From Zymoseptoria tritici IPO323 (Eukaryota > Ascomycota > Dothideomycetes > Mycosphaerellales > Mycosphaerellaceae), in the NCBI RefSeq assembly GCF_000219625.1, contig NC_018198.1, positions 310,001 to 374,000 of the forward strand: a stretch of 64,000 nt of DNA, given 5' to 3'. The position numbers and the translations under genes are program-made. Below, one piece after another: positions 53,296 to 64,000 of this stretch. The notes beneath the pieces are model-generated. The model searched no databases and was not told the DNA's origin. It was given only the letters and a program-made list of their open reading frames with translations. How positions within the stretch are numbered: the stretch's first letter is position 1; every line of letters starts with the position of its first letter.

Positions 53296-53909
53296 AAGAA
53301 AGTCGAATCTGCGGGTACTAGTTAGCGCTGTCACGCTTACGCGAGTCGACTTGTACCGGCTCGTTTTGCCCTCCCAATCTTAAAGTTGATAACACGTTCC
53401 ACAGATCGATTTGGGCGGGACACTGGAGATACTGCTAACGACAACGGTCTCTAATGCTAACATGTATGCAACGAACCCAGCTCGACTTCAGAGCGCGAAC
53501 TCGCATCCGACAGCGCAGATCTTACTACTGCTTATCCTTTCGATGACATCTCCAACTCGTAAGAATAATAATGGCGGAGGTCAAAGAAACTCAAGGGCGC
53601 CTCGCAGCTCTCGAAGTCCACCGGTCAAGAAGATGGCGGAGACCAAAGTTGACCAAGATCAGCCCACAGCCCCCCTCCAGGCTGTGCTCAATAGCCGTAA
53701 CAGCAGTGCGACTCCATTCCCACGTCAAGAGCAACCGGTGCTGAGCTTAGGACCAGGCACACATCGAAGCTGGCTCGCCTGCAGATCACAAAGACACACC
53801 GACGCCGGAGAGCTTACAGCTTCCGGACTCCAAAAACGCGGCATATGGGAGAGACTCTGTTTTTGCAAGACTTGCAATTCAGCCGCAATCACACAACATC
53901 ACACGCACC

Positions 53910-54140
53910 ATGGCGGAGATCCAAGTCATTCAATATAACCTCGCAACTCTCCTCGAGTCTACGGTCTACAACCGTGAAAATCCGACGCTATCAACGACTG
54001 ATTCGGAGTCTGACACACCGCATCCAAGAAAGCCAGCTCATCTGCAGATCCCAGATGCACCCCAGATGCTACAGAACTTAGCGCTGTTGTCCAGAAGTCT
54101 CGTGCGTCTCGCAATGCTTGATACCTGCAAGGAGATTTAG
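53910..54140 (+). CDS. Small ORF with good start context
   Basis: CACCATGGCG at 53907-53916 is a strong eukaryotic start context. The 76-codon frame reads MAEIQVIQYNLATLLESTVY, a Ser/Asp/Pro linker and a helical end (LLSRSLVRLAMLDTCKEI). No family. It could be a gene fragment. Confidence 0.3.
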   Translation: MAEIQVIQYNLATLLESTVYNRENPTLSTTDSESDTPHPRKPAHLQIPDAPQMLQNLALLSRSLVRLAMLDTCKEI

Positions 54141-54498
54141 CATAGGGCGCTTCTAGTCTTGTAGGCCAAGCAGAGCGAGTCCTAAAACTTTGAACGGCAC
54201 TGACACATCTTCTAGCTTCCAGACGATTGCATCCGCCTTCACGCACACGGTTCGACTCTGCTATCATTTTCGGCTGCTGCTAGGAGATTGCACACCTTAG
54301 GCCGAGCATGCAAGTAGAAGCCTCAATAGCCTGGTCTCGTCGATAGGAGAACATGATGGCCGGGCAGCGCTGGCTGAAGGGCTTCTACGTCGACGACGTC
54401 GACATGCCGATGCACAATTTCCAGTACTAGTTCCAGAGCGTGCGGAACTAAGAGAAGATAATCGGCTGTTCTTTTGACACGGCTATCGCTCTACGTGA

Positions 54499-55194
54499 CT
54501 ATCCTTGCAAAATGTTGGAGGAGATCCTTAGAGGCTGAGAAGATCCTTGAACGCTGAGAAGACCCTCCTCGGTCTGACCTAGACCCTCGGGCCTAGTGTC
54601 TGCTGTATTGTAGATGCGAGCAAGTGGATGCACGTGGTCGAGGTCTTCAAGGTCGATTTCCAAGTTCTCGCAGCGTCTCAACAGCGCTCCCGGTGTCTTG
54701 GTAGGAACTCCGTCTGCTAGCTTGACGCGATATCGCTTGTTGAGTTTCAGCTTCAGCTCGTACAACTCTGTCTTCGGCGTCCATGGAAGGTGGGCGCGGA
54801 GAACTGTGTACCGGCGAAAGAAGTCTATGAAGTTTTTATTGTTCTTTTGCCTGAGATGCGTCATTTGGGTCCGAGCCTTACCGTTGCGATTGACTTCGGC
54901 ATATCGCTCGTTCATCTAGCTAAACAGATCCTCGAGGGAGAAGAAGTGGAGAGCTGTCGGCGTGTTGGAGGGATCTAGGGTCGAAGGAACACGGGCTTCG
55001 AGCATGTCCCAAGCAGGGCCTCCAGTGCGTAACTGAACGAAGGCCAGTGAGTCGGCGACGGTGCGGAAGGTGGTAGCATTTAGCTTCGCTTCCATCGCTC
55101 GGAGCCAGCGAGGGTAGGGAAGGCCTTCGTTGAGATCGTTGTTAAAGATTTTGGGCCTTGGCACGCCCCTGTCAGTTGTGTACGTAGTTGACAT
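54499..55194 (-). pseudogene. Retrotransposon Gag (Ty3/gypsy type) with one internal stop
   Basis: ATG 55194: MSTTYTTDRGVPRPKIFNND, LPYPRWLRAMEAKLNATTF, AWDMLEARVPSTLDPSNTPT, FSLEDLFS, then TAG, then NERYAEVNRNGKARTQMTHL, NNKNFIDFFRRYTVLRAHLP and ELYELKLKLNKRYRVKLADG. The pattern (W...M..KL, ..W..LE.R, a D/E-L-F-x-x-L/-Y turn, K...L..L.Q....F..F...F..L....PW....L...L...L) is that of retrotransposon gag. It ends at 54499; no zinc knuckle, protease or polymerase follows on this strand. The frame is otherwise intact, so the copy is not ancient. Confidence 0.6.
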
Positions 55195-58100
55195 GCGAGA
55201 ATCGTACTGAGCGGCGGCCAGAGTGAGGGATCGAAGGTTGGTGATGTCCGCGATGGTCGCTCAATTCACAGTCCGAACTGTCAGTAGGGAATCCTGGGTT
55301 TCCGCCGCGTTGACGATGTCGGTTTGGTGGAGGCGGACTCATCGAAGAGGTGATAACGGGGTCCTTGGCTCGGCACTCGAGCGAGCAAGCCCGCGAGGTT
55401 TGATCATGGCGGCGAGAGCGGGAGGTTCCACCGTGAGACCTGCGTTGGCGGCATTGAACGCTCGTCGGGGTTATGACGGAGCATGTCGTCGGTTGCAAGC
55501 ACGGCGAGGTTTCGGAAGCCTGTGCGGTTGCTTCGCTTCCCAGGGGTGTGCATACATGGTCGTCATGGGATGTTCCAGGGCGTGTCGATCCAGAGCCAAT
55601 ATCCGAACGACTGTGAAAGAGGTTCGCGTCGGGACCAAGTGACATGCCTCAGATGCTGGCAGGGCTACGCAAGTTCGACTCCGCCCTCGTTGCACGCTGG
55701 TACTAAGAGACCAGTCACCTGAAATGAGACATTAAATCCTCAGTTACCATGTCGTGGACCCCTCGTTTGAAAAGTGTAATGGCCCGGCTGATCGGCTTTC
55801 ATGATGTCGACTTCGGCATGCTAGAGCGTGTGCGAACAAGAGCGAAAATGGTGCGAGAGCTTCGCTTTGCTCCGGCACCAGAACGTGGTAGAGGTATGCC
55901 AGGAACTAGGAAGATGCGACATGCTGCGAGCGTACGAATAGATTTGGAGAACTTGCGGATGATAGTTAGGCATTGGCGGTAGTCAATGACAGCGTCAATT
56001 CTGCATCGATTAATATTCTTGCCGCGAAATGCCGTCTCTCGATGGAGTACTGATGTCGTCTCTCCTCACCTAATGCAACCGGCCGCTTGGTACAGCAGGT
56101 CGTTGCAATCGATCTTCTGCGACAAATTCGAACCAATGTCCCAGATCTTGGTGTTTAGCACATCGGTGTGATCGGGCTCCCATTCTTCCAGGTCGTCGAG
56201 ATGCTTCTTGTCGCCTTCTTGCTCGATTTAAGATCTCGGTGTTTGACACATCGGTGTAATCGGGTTCCCATTCCTCCAGATACTGAGACGCTTCTTGTCG
56301 CCTTCTTAACGCTTCGAAACCCATTCTCGGGTGCTTAAGCCTATCCCTGTGCCGAACCCTGTCGATTGTTGCGTACGCAGCTCTGGGAGGGGCCCAGGGA
56401 ATTGGAATCTTTAAGAGCGCCGAGGTGGCGATTCGTGAGGATCAGAGGCGCATTAAGGACTTTGGAAGCGTGTCGCAAGGCGTAGAGGAGGTCGGTGTAG
56501 GCTCGTGAGGACTGATTGCCTGATATGCCTGCGGTAGGAGTGTAGCGTCGTCGACTTCCGAGCGGTATTGCTAGTAGAATGCCGAGGCGGAGTCGAGAGC
56601 GATGAAGACGATGGCGCGATCGAAGGAGTGGTAGACCGTGGGGTGGAAGATGTCGGAGAGCAGCATGGATAATATCTTTAGTTCCCAAAGGTAATCTTGG
56701 AGAAGCGTTGCCAGAAGGTTGGACAGAAGTTCTGCCGCGGACGGTATGCCCGCATGTTCAGCATCAACTTAGCGTCGACTTGAACTCGCGCCTTGACATG
56801 ATCTGGGATGGCTGCAAGATATGTCTCCCGAGCATTTTCAGCGGCGATGTCGGAAGCCTGAGGCCGTTTAGTATAGCGAGGTGTGTTTCCGGAAACGGAG
56901 AGCACAAGTAGACGGCCATGTTGTTGAGTACAGAGAGCAATGTCAAGGCAGTCTCAAGTAAGTCCAACACTGCTTAAACTGCGGCGAATTCCGTCGGTAA
57001 TTGCGCTGTAGCGGACGATTTCCTGTAATTGGTTTGTGAGGTTGCAAAGGTTAGCATCGTCGCCAATGCTCTCGCACTACGAAGTGTATGCCGTATGTCT
57101 AGTGGCATTGCGATATCGAAGTTGGGCATTAACCCATGAAAGGCGGTAAGCCTGAGCGGTGAAGTCAGCAGAGGTGTCGACTTAGACACGGAGCTTAAAA
57201 TGATTTGGAAGGACTGAAAGATACAGGGATCCTTGCATCGTGTGCACGATCCGAGTCCATCCCTCCCCCAGAAGGATATTGCTGGCGTCGATAGACATCT
57301 ATCGAAAGCACAGCGCTCGGCTGCACAACGCATACGATGCTGGAATGGGATTCCGACCTCCACGTGTCCTGAGAGGTTGTTGCGTAGCGGAGAGACAGCA
57401 CAAGTAGATGCTGGCGTGCCCGCTTGCGTTTATTAAAGGCGATACCTCAGTCTCGTGTGTGATGCTAGGAAACATCGATGAACCCACAGCAGACTTCTTC
57501 ATCTGCCAGTGTCCGTGGTATGGACTACGAGCTGAACGTCTTTCCGCGTCCTCAATGATTCTTCTTCCACCGCCTCATCCGCCTCCCTTGACCTTCATCC
57601 TTCGTATCCTTCACCTTATCATCGCTTCTTGGGTCGTCCTCATCCATCGGTCGATCGCATTCGCGAAAGTCGCTTAGAAAACATTCCTTGTGTTATTCGT
57701 TCTTCTTCTCTGCACCGTAGACCTTGCTCTCGACCTTGTCCTCATTCTTGTCCTCGTTCTTGTCCTTAAGCGGTAGCGATCGCAGCGGTTGGTCCTCTTG
57801 GTAGGAAAACCCCTGGGCTGGGCGCGGTTCGTCGTTGGAGTAACAGGACAAAGCGGATGGACCATACCGAGTCGAGGCCAGTGGATTCATGCAACGCGTA
57901 TTTCGAGGATGTAAAGGCATCTGCAGGTATCGAAATGCAGTTGCAATGCCGTGGCGCAAAGAGGCTTTAGGGATCCTGCCGCCGTCTGGACCCTGGTTTC
58001 CTTCATCGGCGTTCTCCGACACGTCCACCAGCAGTGATCGGACTGCAACATCTTCCATCCACGGCAATCGGCCTCGAATATGGACATCCGGCGAATCTCT

Positions 58101-58260
58101 CTCAATCGAGCCTGTCGGGCAGCGAAAGAAACGGAAGAGATGTCACAATGACACGGTGGGGGAGCCTGGCGCAACGACAGTCAGGCGACGAGAGGGAAAA
58201 GGTGGAAGAGCAATCCACCAACGCAGCACAAGCGGAGACGGACCAGTGGACCTTTCCGCC
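55195..58260. other. No confidently supported gene; one coding-style duplication
   Basis: A ~79-bp direct repeat at about 56152-56310 (CACATCGGTGT.ATCGGG.TCCCATTC.TCCAG in both copies) gives EEWEPDYTDVSNTEI and EEWEPDHTDVLNTKI on the minus strand in different frames, so a decayed gene may lie there. Upstream of the gag (55200-55640, minus) there are Ser/Arg/His-rich frames. The remainder shows nothing I can assign. Confidence 0.4.
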
Positions 58261-58264
58261 TTAT

Positions 58265-59011
58265 GAGCGCCACCGATTGTGGATGAGGACTTGCTTCCGA
58301 CCGTCAATCTGGAGACGAGACGGAAGAGGAAGGACAGCACTTCAAAAGTGGAGATAAGACGATTCTCAATACTTGCACAGTCTTCAGTAAAGCCTGTCGG
58401 AGACGTGGCGCCTCTGCGAAGAGGAAATTGGCGGACCGTGACATTGCTGGAGACCACCATCTCAAGACGACTTCACATTCAGCCGGAGACCTGCCGCTAA
58501 TCAGAATGGGTTGGAAGCAGAAGACATTCCGGTCGTGGAGGAGGTCTCAAAAGCGAAGCCCTTCGTTGTTATGGACGTGGCGGCACCTGCATCGTCAATC
58601 AAGCCAGGGAGGAGGGCCTTGAGCGACAAGAGTGTTAATATGTCTCGTAGGAAGGCTGAGTTGAAGGAGACGAAGCCTCCCAAGGACGATGCGAAAAAGC
58701 AGCCTGTACCACTCAGGATAACTTTGCCTTCAGCCGGAAACCTGCTGCGGTCCAGCATAGATAGGAGGTGGACGAGCACTCTAGCGCGGTCGAGGAGGTT
58801 GCGATGGCGAAGCCTTGAGAAAACGCGATGCCTGTATGGAAGCCAGCTAGAAGCCCAGGTCTGGTACGAGACGGAAGAGCCCATTGTAACGTGCGTAGTA
58901 GCGAGTGGGCATTGGCGAGCCAGGATAAAGGCAAGGCAAAGGCGGCGCGAGGGATATAGAGTATGTAGTCCAAGGCACATCTTTTGGGCATCTCCTGTTC
59001 GCATGCACTGA
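58265..59011 (+). pseudogene. Shugoshin-like C-terminal region, copy B
   Basis: The plus frame gives PPIVDEDLLPTVNLE, TRRKRKDSTSKVEIRRFSIL and AQSSVKP up to 58395. A 109-base segment bounded GT..AG (58396-58504, with CTAAT just before the AG) follows, then in another frame NGLEAEDIPVVEEVSKAKPF, VVMDVAAPAS, GRRALSDKSVNMSRRKAELK and DDAKKQPVPLR to an open end at 59011. Removing the 109 bases restores one frame that matches copy A at 6.2-6.9 kb. Upstream of PPIVDE the reading is lost at TGA 58264. The donor sequence GTCGGA is poor, so the segment may be an insertion and not an intron. Confidence 0.5.
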
Positions 59012-61929
59012 GCGTGCCCGGTGGACAACGCTTTGCATGTATGCATATAAGGCACGAGCTTCTAGATGTAACCATAATGTTTGACTCTTTGTTTTATTCC
59101 TATGCTATTGCTCTGTCTCCTGATTTGACTCGCCCTCGCTGCTTTCGTCGCCAGCATCGGCACTGGTGTGCTGGCGCGTATCCGGGCGCTCGCACGGCTG
59201 CTCGAGCCTTGGAGATGCCCTCGTCCAGATGGCGGCCAGTTGGGTTTGTGCTCGTGACATCTCCCGAAGTCCTACGTTTCAAGCAGCGTAGAAGGCAGGA
59301 TATCTATAGCAGGCGACGCTCCTGTAGACTTTGAATGTTCGAGTGGCGGTGGTGATGTACAGATCGGGCCATTCTGCCGAGTGTTACAGACTACAAGTCC
59401 AGTCAGCAAAGTGCTCTTGGAGGCCTAATAGCTCCCGATTCTGTTACTGTCGTAGAGCTGGCATTGTACTCTGCACCTTCTTCGATGCAGGCACCATACT
59501 GCTGTCGACAAAGTTGTAATGCAATTCACAGCGTTAAGAATGTCTATGCCGGTAATAAAAGCAGATTATGGACATGCGAGACTGGACAATGCTGCTAAAG
59601 ATCCGCCGAAACTTGTTCCACAGCTGAAGCTCGAGGCTTGCTCTTCGCCATTATTGTCGTACCGCTTTCAACAAGCCCTGCGCTCTTCCATCCATCCTCA
59701 CAAGACCACCGTGGGACCAGTAGGCCTTGGTTCGATAGTGCCGTCGGTGGACTGCTTGAATCGGGCGCGGAGACAGCTTACGCTTGAAACGCGGTGGGCA
59801 GGCGAAGTCGGGGAGGACACAACTCGCAAGGTATCTGTGTAAAGAGAGTTAGCGGATTGAGCACCGGCATACTATGTGAGACCACGAGCGGGTGTCGTGC
59901 ACTGCGCAGCACAACTCCTCGATGGCTATCCGGTGCAATGCGGTATCCATACCCAAGCAACTACCATTATCCGAGTGTGCTCAGTATCCTGTCTTTCTGA
60001 AGGTTGCTCAGCCTCCTTCTTGCTGGGTCAGGTCCGTCCGATCCTTCACGAAAGCTGCAGCCCCTCGCACGACTTCGGCAGCTCTCCTTCGCCAGACTTA
60101 ACCTCCCAAACTGCCGACGATCATGTCGAATATCATCGGCAACCGCAACGGCACTCCCGAGGCCTCGAGGTCCTCCATCTCCTCGCTGGGCTCCTCCCTC
60201 CGACCACCTACCTCCCGCAAGATGGCGCCCGGCCACCACCTTCGTAGTTCCAATTGGAGGAGCTTCTATCGGAGCGCTTATCTATCAGACCCTGCAATCA
60301 ATTAGCTCCAAGAAGACTTCGCCATTGTCTCTGCCCACCTCTTCAACGTCGTACTTCCATCTTGTTTTACTGACCAACCCACACCGAACTCTAACCACTG
60401 ACCGACCTCCACTCACCGACCTCCACTCACCGACCTCCACTCACCGACCTCCGCTCACCGACCTCCACTCACCGACCGCCGCTTACACCTCGGCCCATAT
60501 CTCCGTCTGCCAGTACCTCTTCAAGTTCTCTCGAAAGCGATACGTCTTTGTCGCGCCCTGACCCAGTCCATGGCAAGCACCTGTATCCTTCCCTTTCAGC
60601 ACCATGAAGCGTCTCGCATTGACCACGGCAGGCAACCTCTTCTCGGCACAAGTCTCTCGTATTGTCGAAGCGAGAGGGTCATGGCACGCTATGATTCGCA
60701 TGTGGAGGCGGACAAAGGCGGTTCCAGCTTCGATGGACAGACGAGACGGACCGGCTGTTGGACGGCGATATGCTCAGCGGTTCCTGCATCCGCCCGGAAC
60801 AGATACCGTTAGCTAGACTATGCACGCTAGGCAGTGAGGATCGCCAGTTGACATGGCTCCATAAAGCATTGGTTGCATCGTACCGTCTGGGCAATTTGAA
60901 AATGGTCACTCTTCGACGCAGAGTCTCGTGTCCTAGTTGCTCCGACCGACCATGCATTCTCGACACACGACTGCCGTGGGCTGCTCTTTGCAAATGATTG
61001 AAACAGCACCGATTTGGACAATAAGTAGGAAGGCTGTTTTCAAAGGGGAGAGTTTCGAGTAACAGGTTGCGGCCAGTCAATCGCCCTGCGTGGTTCCGGG
61101 TTGTTTTGAGTAGAATTGAAGCAGAGAACCAGTCTGCTAAAGTTGGTCTTCTTCCCGAGATGGGAAGTCTTGAAGATAAGTCGACCAAGACGAGGGAGAA
61201 CAGGATAGGAGATCGCTGGGAGGCCCTCCGTAGCGATATCTCGGAAGGGATGCCGTGGAGCGGGCAAAAGCTGTACGTCGCCGCACAGAGTCGGAGAGTC
61301 CTGGTGTTAAATTCCCATGTCGCGTGCAGCCGTTTCCCAGCGACGATGGTGATGCTAGAGATCGCGACATGGAGCTCCTCTCGATTAGTCAGGCAAATTC
61401 CAGAAAAGGCTCGATGTCAGGTCTTTTAGCCAGCGATGCGGCTTGTGATGGACGGAGGACCCGGTGATCGGTAGAAAGCCCGACTGCAGCCACGTTTCTT
61501 GAGCTCAACCTTGGAGCCCGCTCCATCCTTGATGACCAGTGCCTTAGGCTGTGTGACTCAATGCACTGTATTTTGTCCTCGCTTGGATAGTGGCGTAAAG
61601 TTTGCACGCCGATTTGAGCCCTCGGGTCTGGAGTTGGGAAGAATTGTTGGACACGCTGGTAAACTGTCTGTCAACGGCGATCGTCGTCGCCTTTGGCAGT
61701 CGCAGTTGAAACAGAGAGGTGGTCACGGCATGGGGCACTTCGTGTTCAGGAATACCTGTTCATCCGTGTCGGTCCTGGCAGGCTTCCTGCTCTTTCCGAG
61801 AGAGAGACGTGCTTTCTCTCCAAAGAGTGTTTGGTTAATGTCCCTTGAGTTTTCTGAAACGAAAGCGCATTGCTCCCAGTTGCGAACGAAGTCTTTTTAT
61901 TCGCTTGGTAGGTTGGTGTTGATGTGCAC
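59012..61929. other. No confidently supported gene
   Basis: A plus frame at 60123 (MSNIIGNRNGTPEASRSSIS) and a frame with a hydrophobic stretch (TTFVVPIGGASIGALIYQTL, about 60233-60300) read plausibly but I cannot connect or name them. Other frames are unremarkable. Confidence 0.35.
60401..60470. repeat. 14-bp tandem repeat, five units
   Basis: ACCGACCTCCACTC at 60401, 60415, 60429, 60443 (one change) and 60457. Confidence 0.95.
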
Positions 61930-62094
61930 AACGAGCTGTTATTGAAAGTCCTGGTTTATGCGGCAGATGAAGCCGGCGGCGTCGGTGAAGATGAGCTCGC
62001 CGTAACCCTTGGGCGACCGTTGGGGTCGTTCGGCCGATGTTTTGCTTGTTGGAGTTGCCTCGAGAATATGGGAGAATGACTTCAAGACGAACAT
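61930..62094 (-). pseudogene. VID27: VID27 N-terminal fragment, copy B
   Basis: ATG 62094: MFVLKSFSHILE, then after a shift RSPKGYGELIFTDAAGFICR, INQDFQ, TAA, QLV. This is aligned by eye with copy A at 22.6-22.9 kb over the ATG, the preceding ~25 bp and the SPKGY.ELIFTDA core. The GQLFIVR strand of copy A is out of frame here. Similarity to copy A stops just after QLV. Confidence 0.7.
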
Positions 62095-62404
62095 CGCTTC
62101 GTTTAGTAATGGTGTCGGAGGCGTACTTTGATGTAGTTGGGCGAGGTCTTCCTAAGGGTGTCTTGAGGTTTTGTGAGCTTAACGTTTGTCGCAGGTGTCT
62201 TAATGCGGCTTTTTCGCGGTAGTGTCTGTGTGAGGCCTTTCTTGAGCTTCTTGATGAGGTGTCTGTTGAGGTTTAAGACTTGGGTGAGGCTTTCTTAAGC
62301 TACTTGGGGTGTTTTTCGAGGGTTTGAGGTTTGGTTTTGCGGTTCTCGAGGTGATTTTCGTAAGGTTTGTGAGGGTCTGAGTTGACCGAGCGAGTTTGGG
62401 GATG

Positions 62405-62738
62405 GATGCTCGGCATTGGAATGCGCCTTTTGGAATGAGAGCGCTACCTTGGTTTTATGCTGGAACTGCGCCACGTAGGAAGGCGTAAGGGCGAGCCGAC
62501 GCGGTTGCGACTTATTGCATTTGGCGAATGACCTTCGAAGCCCAGCTTGCCGACGTTCTTCCCTTCTGATTGAAGAGTATCGGTAAGCAGGAGGTAGGTC
62601 TTGCAGGCTGCGAGGAGCCAGCGGCAGTCGGTGGAGACGTCCACTCCGAGGACGGGATCGCCGAGGAGAGCTAGAAGAGCAGTCTTTGCGTTGATGCCGA
62701 GACGGTCGAAGAGGCGGCAGTGCACGAGATTGTCCCGG
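62405..62738 (-). pseudogene. VID27: VID27 C-terminal fragment
   Basis: The minus frame reads LFDRLGINAKTALLALLGDP, VLGVDVSTDCRWLLAACKTY, LLLTDTL and GKLGFE, then after a one-base shift QPRRLALTPSYVAQFQHKTK. This is the conserved C-terminal beta-propeller segment of VID27 (RLFDR.G.NAKT.LPALGDPI.GVDV.ADGRW...T..TYLLL.DTL ... QPRRL.L.P.H.A). It lies upstream, in transcription direction, of the N-terminal fragment at 62094-61930, so the gene pieces are in reversed order. Frameshift and truncation make it non-functional. Confidence 0.85.
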
Positions 62739-63179
62739 CTCCGGCCCTTGTTCTGCTTTTCCAAGTTTCACAAGATTCGACGCAAAAAGGCTCAAGCTCT
62801 TGATCGTATCCTTTTGTTCCACTTCCCATGTGCTCGGCGATGGGAAGTGCACGGCATCGAAGTCTTGATTAAGCTCACAGTCAAGCAATTCGACATTGCG
62901 GCGGAATCATGTACTGGTGAGCCAATAGTGATCTTCCCGTTCGCCATCGACGCTGGAGTGGATGTCGATGTTGCCGCTTGGTCACATCGTCGATTAGCTG
63001 CGGTATTATGGTCGAGGGAGCTGAGGTCGGAAGTTGCATCGGAGCTTGCGAGCTTGCCACCGCTAGTGCGAGTGGGTGTGATCATTGGCTTGTGAGAAGG
63101 GAGAGTCGTGTGACGGAAGCAGTTCCGATGCGCTGGGTTGGTTGAGGTCGACTTCGGGCAATGATTGAAGTCGCTTACT

Positions 63180-63632
63180 CTATCTCTCATCTAGGTCTTC
63201 TCTCCGTTTCATCAACTCGTCTGCTGAGGCCACCTTTCCCAAAACGAAGACACCTGGGTCGTGACAGGCAGGAAATCTAACAGTCTTGCCGATCTGCTCA
63301 GCACTAAAGCCCTGCGGAACCACCATCGTGACTCCTCCGCTCCGGATGTGAACAAGGCAGACACTGTGGAATGTGTAGTAGACATGGCGAGTGACTTCGG
63401 CGATTTGAAGGACAGAGATGATGAGGTGACCGAGGTCCAAAAATAGACGTGATGAACTCTTCCGCCGTTTAGACTCCCTTGCGCTGATGTTGCTGGTACG
63501 ACGTGGGAAGAGGAGTTTCTCCGCGCCTTTGGAAAATCTCTTCGGTTCTGCCCAATGCCAGGCACTAACTAACGCATGGTCGAGAAGAGTTGACGTCGCT
63601 TCGTAGTCGAAGAGTGCGACTTCGGTGGTCAT
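63180..63632 (-). CDS. Unrecognised 150-residue protein
   Basis: ATG 63632, clean frame: MTTEVALFDYEATSTLLDHA, SAWHWAEPKRFSKGAEKLLF, a basic Ser-rich segment (SARESKRRKSSSR), then FHSVCLVHIRSGGVTMVVPQ and FPACHDPGVFVLGKVASADE. No domain recognised. At its 3' end (LDER then TAG) the sequence runs into GTAAGC, so a longer spliced form is conceivable. On the opposite side, a plus frame at 62760-63095 ending RVGVIIGL is also protein-like but unassigned. 63633-64000 shows no supported feature. Confidence 0.45.
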   Translation of the reverse strand: MTTEVALFDYEATSTLLDHALVSAWHWAEPKRFSKGAEKLLFPRRTSNISARESKRRKSSSRLFLDLGHLIISVLQIAEVTRHVYYTFHSVCLVHIRSGGVTMVVPQGFSAEQIGKTVRFPACHDPGVFVLGKVASADELMKRREDLDER

Positions 63633-64000
63633 GATGGATGATGCTCAAACCTGCTGGTGCAGCAGCTTAATTTCCAGACATGCTAACGCCGATGAAATGG
63701 CAGGCAGTCAAAGTGAAGCTCCGGGCGATTGTGTCAAGGAGGCCGTATGTTGTCGTAACTCATGCTGAAAGTCGTTGATGCTAAAGCAATTCGTGCTGGA
63801 AGTCGTTTAAAACATCCTATCTCTTCATAGAAGCTGGCCAGATGAAGTCTTGGGAAACGTATGCGAGCCGCGGAGCTGATACAGTTCGTTGTCGTGCTTT
63901 GCAGGCTGAAAGTGACTATATGGCTTGTGAGCCTGGCTGGCGTAGTCCTGGCTGTCGTAGCTGTAACCACTGTTGTCAGCTTCATAGTCATGGTGGCCGC

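Noticed and set aside
53335..53440. GIY-YIG/DUF1766-like nuclease (ERVINFKIGRAKR)
   Set aside because: Only the KIGRA fragment is suggestive; no GIY-YIG motif or downstream catalytic residues, so no assignment made.
1..64000. tRNA or rRNA genes
   Set aside because: No T-arm/anticodon arrangement or rRNA core sequence was recognised by eye; tRNAscan-SE and Rfam searches would be decisive.

Overview
Read as a whole, the window looks like repeat-rich, gene-poor nuclear DNA of a filamentous ascomycete, probably a Dothideomycete. The pointers are fragments of recognisable fungal genes (VID27, an NFX1-type zinc-finger helicase of the ZNFX1/Hrr1 kind, a Zn2Cys6 transcription factor, a BTB protein, a shugoshin-like protein), Ty3/gypsy gag and chromodomain remnants, a fungal tyrosine recombinase, a short CCCTAA tract and fungal-style splice signals. 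No rRNA, tRNA, prokaryotic operon or CRISPR signal was found. The lineage call is inference; no marker gene settles it.

Layout. 0-1.2 kb: 3' part of a minus-strand gene encoding a 47-residue acidic repeat; it runs off the left edge. 1.2-8.5 kb: mostly non-coding, with several direct repeats, a small Ser/Gln-rich ORF, a shugoshin-like fragment, a 26-C homopolymer and three telomere-type hexamers. 8.58-10.46 kb: about ten copies of a ~195-bp unit built from nested inverted repeats. 10.5-12.7 kb: decayed and intact members of a coiled-coil/EATSSQEP gene family. 12.7-17.2 kb: broken copies of a Zn2Cys6 factor, an NFX1-type protein and a BTB protein. 17.9-28.9 kb: the only region with a run of long intact frames, all on the minus strand, including a 571-residue chromodomain/coiled-coil protein. 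Two minisatellites made of small hairpins lie just 3' of two of these ORFs, and a VID27 fragment sits at the 5' end of another.

29-36 kb holds degenerate repeats and little coding signal. 36-41 kb and 47.8-51 kb hold decayed mobile-element sequence on the plus strand (gypsy-type integrase tails, a chromodomain, a tyrosine recombinase with its catalytic residues, and an unrecognised broken ORF after each). 42 kb has one convincing Myb/SANT-like gene. 52.9-55.2 kb has an ORF with an 8-residue tandem repeat and a gypsy-type gag with one stop. 58.3-59.0 kb carries a second, inverted copy of the shugoshin-like fragment, and 61.9-62.7 kb carries VID27 pieces in the wrong order. A small intact ORF lies at 63.2-63.6 kb.

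The recurrent theme is broken host-gene pieces, some present twice, lying among mobile-element remnants and dyad-symmetric satellites. The most unusual sequence-level signals are the nested-dyad satellite at 8.6-10.5 kb and the hairpin minisatellite at 21.2-21.4 kb, whose stems differ between units yet stay paired. Many frames shown here have no ATG at their 5' end, so starts are uncertain where stated.
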